DNA of 64,000 nt from Parabacteroides distasonis ATCC 8503 (GTDB lineage: Bacteria; Bacteroidota; Bacteroidia; Bacteroidales; Tannerellaceae), in NCBI RefSeq assembly GCF_000012845.1, contig NC_009615.1, positions 3,058,501 through 3,122,500 of the forward strand, in the 5' to 3' direction. Position numbers and translations under genes: made by a program. The notes beneath the pieces were generated by a model. That model saw only the letters and a list, made by a program, of their open reading frames with translations. It did no database searches and was not told the origin of the DNA. Positions 61,682 to 64,000 of this stretch are shown here, in pieces (within the stretch, counting starts at the first letter, position 1; each line of letters opens with the position of its first letter).

Positions 61682-62218
61682 ATGGATAAACTAAAGAATT
61701 TCATAGACGCGAACCGTGACGCATTCGAGGAAGATGAGATACTTCCCGAAGGCCACTTCGAACGTTTCGAGCAAAAGCTGCCGAAGCCACGGAAGAACCG
61801 TGCGGCCTTATACAGCCTTTCGGTCTTTGCCATAGCTGCCTCTATCGCTTTGTTGCTCTTATTCCGCTTGCCGGGAGGGACCGGTCTGCCGGAACCCGCG
61901 CAAAAGACCACGGCCCAGACCTGCGAGACCCAAGAGGAGATCGAGGAACTACGCCTATATTACAATATGCAAATGAACGACGTATTGGCGCAAATGAAGA
62001 AGTTGTATAAACAGGACCGGACACCGGGAGCGGAGGAGTTATTGCAAGAGAGCAAACGGATCCTCACGGATAATTATATGTTCGAGGAAACGATACTCCC
62101 TACCTTGCCTTGTTCCAACGACGGTCTTTTCGCCATGACCCAACATTACAGCAATAGCTTGGAGGGCCTCACGCTGATGCTTAAGCAAATGGAACAAGTC
62201 ACGGATAACCAGAAATAG
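61682..62218 (+). CDS. membrane protein, probable anti-sigma factor
   Basis: This 178-residue protein has an acidic N-terminal part (NFIDANRDAFEEDEILPEGHFERFEQKL), one membrane helix (ALYSLSVFAIAASIALLLLF, about 43-62) and a helical extracytoplasmic part (EEIEELRLYYNMQMNDVLAQMKKLY). The layout of short cytoplasmic part, single helix and outer domain fits anti-sigma factors, although no zinc motif is seen. It sits 2 bp after the sigma gene and 25 bp before the DUF4097-like gene. Confidence 0.78.
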   Translation: MDKLKNFIDANRDAFEEDEILPEGHFERFEQKLPKPRKNRAALYSLSVFAIAASIALLLLFRLPGGTGLPEPAQKTTAQTCETQEEIEELRLYYNMQMNDVLAQMKKLYKQDRTPGAEELLQESKRILTDNYMFEETILPTLPCSNDGLFAMTQHYSNSLEGLTLMLKQMEQVTDNQK

Positions 62219-62243
62219 TAATAACAATTAATACATATCAATC

Positions 62244-63329
62244 ATGAACACGACACACGTAAAATTGAGTCCCGCCGTATTGCTGACTTTCGTATTGCTG
62301 CTATGCAATCTATCGGCAATAGCTAGGCCACAAGAGAAGATCAAGAAAAAAGAGATATCCCAATCCTACAGCGTAAGCGCCGGTGATCGTCTCCAAGTAG
62401 AAAACCGTTATGGAAACATCACCGTTACCCACTGGAATCAGAATACGGTAGCTATACGGGTTGAGGTAGAATGTAAGGCTCGCAGCGAGGAACGTGCTCA
62501 AGAGAACTTGGACCGTATCCAAATCGAGACCAAGAAGATAGGTGGTATTGTCTCAGCGGTCACTACGATAAAGAAGGAGATGAATAGCAATTCGAATAAT
62601 GAGTCCATGACGATCAATTATTATATCCAGATGCCTCCTAAGCTCGCCGCAGACTTGAACCAGAAATACGGAAACATCAACTTGCCAAGCGATAATAACG
62701 GCAACATGGATATCCATGTAAAATACGGCAACCTGAATGCGGGTAATTTCACAGCCAACGCAATGATAGAGGCCAAATATGGTAACATCGAGGTAGGAAA
62801 TCTGCAGGACGCCCAACTGGATCTGGGCTACGTAGGAACCGCCAAGATTCGCAACGCTAAAGATTTAACGATAGACAGCAAATATTCCAATCTGGATATA
62901 CAGGATATACAATCTTTACGCATGGAGATTAAATATGGTAATCTCACCATTGAAAGCGTAAGCAGACTAGACATGGAGATTAAGTACAGCGACGCTAAAA
63001 TCGGGACCCTTAAGGATGCATTGAATGTAAGTAGCCTTAGCTATAGTAACTTAAAGATACGGAACTTGTCTCCCTCTTTCTCGAAGGTGAACGTAGAATC
63101 CCATTATGGGAATTTAGAGGTAGCGCTTCCCGCAAAAACTTCTTTCCGGATAGTAGCGGAGAACATGAAGTATTCAAGCTGCGACGTGAACGGTTTCAAT
63201 ATCACCCGCAAGCATTTTGACGATGAGGATCGTGACAAGAATTACACCTATGAGATTAATGGTGGAAAGCAACCGACGATTCACTTCGAAGGAAATCGTT
63301 ACGGAAATCTAAAAGTCAAGGCCAATTAA
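62244..63329 (+). CDS. secreted DUF4097-like beta-helix protein with YGN repeats
   Basis: This 361-residue protein has a signal peptide (about 1-27, cut near AIARP) and then a beta-helical run with recurring YGN or YSN marks every 17-25 residues (ENRYGNITV, NQKYGNINL, HVKYGNLNA, EAKYGNIEV, DSKYSNLDI, EIKYGNLTI, EIKYSDAKI, LSYSNLKI, ESHYGNLEV, NRYGNLKV). This resembles DUF4097/putative auto-transporter adhesin head domains. It is the probable output of the sigma/anti-sigma operon, acting in the envelope. Confidence 0.82.
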   Translation: MNTTHVKLSPAVLLTFVLLLCNLSAIARPQEKIKKKEISQSYSVSAGDRLQVENRYGNITVTHWNQNTVAIRVEVECKARSEERAQENLDRIQIETKKIGGIVSAVTTIKKEMNSNSNNESMTINYYIQMPPKLAADLNQKYGNINLPSDNNGNMDIHVKYGNLNAGNFTANAMIEAKYGNIEVGNLQDAQLDLGYVGTAKIRNAKDLTIDSKYSNLDIQDIQSLRMEIKYGNLTIESVSRLDMEIKYSDAKIGTLKDALNVSSLSYSNLKIRNLSPSFSKVNVESHYGNLEVALPAKTSFRIVAENMKYSSCDVNGFNITRKHFDDEDRDKNYTYEINGGKQPTIHFEGNRYGNLKVKAN

Positions 63330-63332
63330 TCA

Positions 63333-63366
63333 GTTGTAGAGACGGGGCGTGCCCCGTCTCTACAAC
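63333..63366. repeat. REP-like palindrome between convergent operons
   Basis: Perfect 16-bp arms (GTTGTAGAGACGGGGC / complement) around a GT centre. Longest-armed copy with the full GTAGAGACG...CGTCTCTAC outline. It lies just after the DUF4097 stop and before the convergent gene, so it may be a bidirectional terminator. Confidence 0.85.
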
Positions 63367-63375
63367 CGGATATTT

Positions 63376-63759
63376 TTATTTTGAGGTGTTTTGCCGGCGT
63401 ATCTCTTCTCTCTTCAACCAGTTATCGAGTTGTGTAAACAGGAAGAAACAAGAGATCCCGGAAGCAATCGTTAAAACAATCGGGAAATAGGCTCGCAAAG
63501 AACCTAAAACCGTTTCCGCCCCGCCCGGAGAAAGCTTAACCAAATACAAGATGCCTACTAACACAAGCATATAAGCGACAAACATGCTAAAAATGCCTAC
63601 AGGTGTAAACCGTTTCTTGATATAGTACTTATATACCCGCTTCTTCTCTTGTATAATCAATGCCATAATACGGGAGTTTAATGAGGCCGAAGGTTGTTCC
63701 GCCGTCCCTCTCATCAACTTACGTGTCAAATGATCAATATCTTTCTCATTCATATTCAT
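63376..63759 (-). CDS. small membrane protein, probable partner of the sigma factor
   Basis: This 127-residue protein has a cytoplasmic N-terminal part (DHLTRKLMRGTAEQPSASLNSRIMALIIQE) and two membrane helices (FSMFVAYMLVLVGILYLV; AYFPIVLTIASGISCFFLFTQL). Pattern and gene order match the protein at 33213, also behind an ECF sigma gene. It overlaps the upstream sigma gene by 4 bp (ATGA). It probably holds the sigma factor or tunes its release. Confidence 0.75.
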   Translation of the reverse strand: MNMNEKDIDHLTRKLMRGTAEQPSASLNSRIMALIIQEKKRVYKYYIKKRFTPVGIFSMFVAYMLVLVGILYLVKLSPGGAETVLGSLRAYFPIVLTIASGISCFFLFTQLDNWLKREEIRRQNTSK

Positions 63760-64000
63760 AACAAATCAGCTGTCTCTAATTTCATTTTATCTTGCAACAC
63801 TTCATAAAACCGTTTCCGCCCACGGAATAGTTTTACTTTCACATTAGAAGCGCTCAATTCAGTGATCTGACAGATCTCTTCCACCGAGCATTCCTCCAAA
63901 TAATAAAGAGTAAGCAACAAGGCCTCATCAGCCGGAAGCTTTTTCAGCGTACGTGCGATCATCTCTTTCCGGTCCTCACGCTCTAATAAAGCCGTAGCCG
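63756..64000 (-). CDS. ECF-type sigma factor, cut by window edge
   Basis: Only the C-terminal 81 codons or so are present; the frame stays open to the right edge (ATALLEREDRKEMIARTLKKL). Region 4 is clear: LPADEALLLTLYYLEECSVEEICQITELSASNVKVKLFRGRKRF in parts. It is close in pattern to the factor at 32663 (SNIKVKLHRIRKKL). The ATG at 63962 is internal, not the start. Confidence 0.85.
   Translation of the reverse strand, partial: ATALLEREDRKEMIARTLKKLPADEALLLTLYYLEECSVEEICQITELSASNVKVKLFRGRKRFYEVLQDKMKLETADLL

Overview
The window looks like chromosomal DNA of a Bacteroidales gut anaerobe, most likely Parabacteroides (P. distasonis-like). The evidence is Bacteroidetes promoters (TTG-N19/20-TAnnTTTG) ahead of efp, rpsA and others, weak Shine-Dalgarno sites, serine-type sulfatases, NigD-like and DUF3868/DUF3575 proteins, and a large secreted protein with a DUF6383-like C-terminus of the kind found in Parabacteroides S-layer glycoproteins. 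No rRNA, tRNA, IS transposase or CRISPR array was recognised.

Layout. 1-9.7 kb: an Rpn-family nuclease gene behind a nested palindrome, then housekeeping genes (pepD, a flippase-like protein, rsmA, mgtE, lrgA/lrgB-like, efp, radC, a SufT-like protein, lpxH). 9.7-15.5 kb: pstS and a phosphate-porin-like protein, a flavin oxidoreductase, and a DUF3868/DUF3575 outer-membrane pair. 15.5-24.1 kb: an eight-gene leftward set that looks like an iron or redox module: outer-membrane barrel, imelysin, di-heme oxidoreductase, second barrel, heme-motif lipoprotein, two-domain Rid protein, hemerythrin, and a LuxR regulator with a degenerate receiver. 24.1-27.5 kb: regulatory and decayed DNA, with a candidate small RNA, an unusual HTH/alpha-CTD-like protein, a frameshifted HTH gene, a second nested palindrome and a RhuM gene with internal deletions. 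27.5-32.5 kb: two sulfatases, a LysE exporter and a CBM9-like protein. 32.6-37.5 kb: an ECF sigma factor with a small membrane partner, and two paralogous TPR histidine kinases, one broken. 37.5-42.1 kb: rpsA, a HAD phosphatase, and an AraC/HU-like pair. 42.1-48.5 kb: two Tat-signal sugar enzymes, a 22-bp tandem array of dyads, a membrane-spanning SARP-type regulator and a GNAT. 48.5-52.5 kb: a compact five-gene set with a KdsB-like cytidylyltransferase and a sialidase-fold protein. 52.7-57.1 kb: the S-layer-like gene and a promoter segment bounded by 24-bp inverted repeats. 57.1-64 kb: a second Rpn gene behind a third nested palindrome, surE, lpxB, a NigD-like gene, a sigma/anti-sigma/DUF4097 operon, and the start of another sigma/membrane-protein pair.

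The strongest unexplained signals are: (1) nested palindromes of the same design at three sites, two of them just upstream of Rpn genes; (2) an apparently invertible promoter, in the OFF orientation, in front of the S-layer-like gene; (3) a one-protein signalling device (PI-PLC-like region, LamG, one TM, SARP winged helix) with phased dyads beside it; (4) the redox module with hemerythrin and a pseudo-receiver; (5) the cassette pairing a CMP-ulosonate-synthetase-like enzyme with a sialidase fold. All functional statements come from reading sequence and recalled family features. No database search was run.
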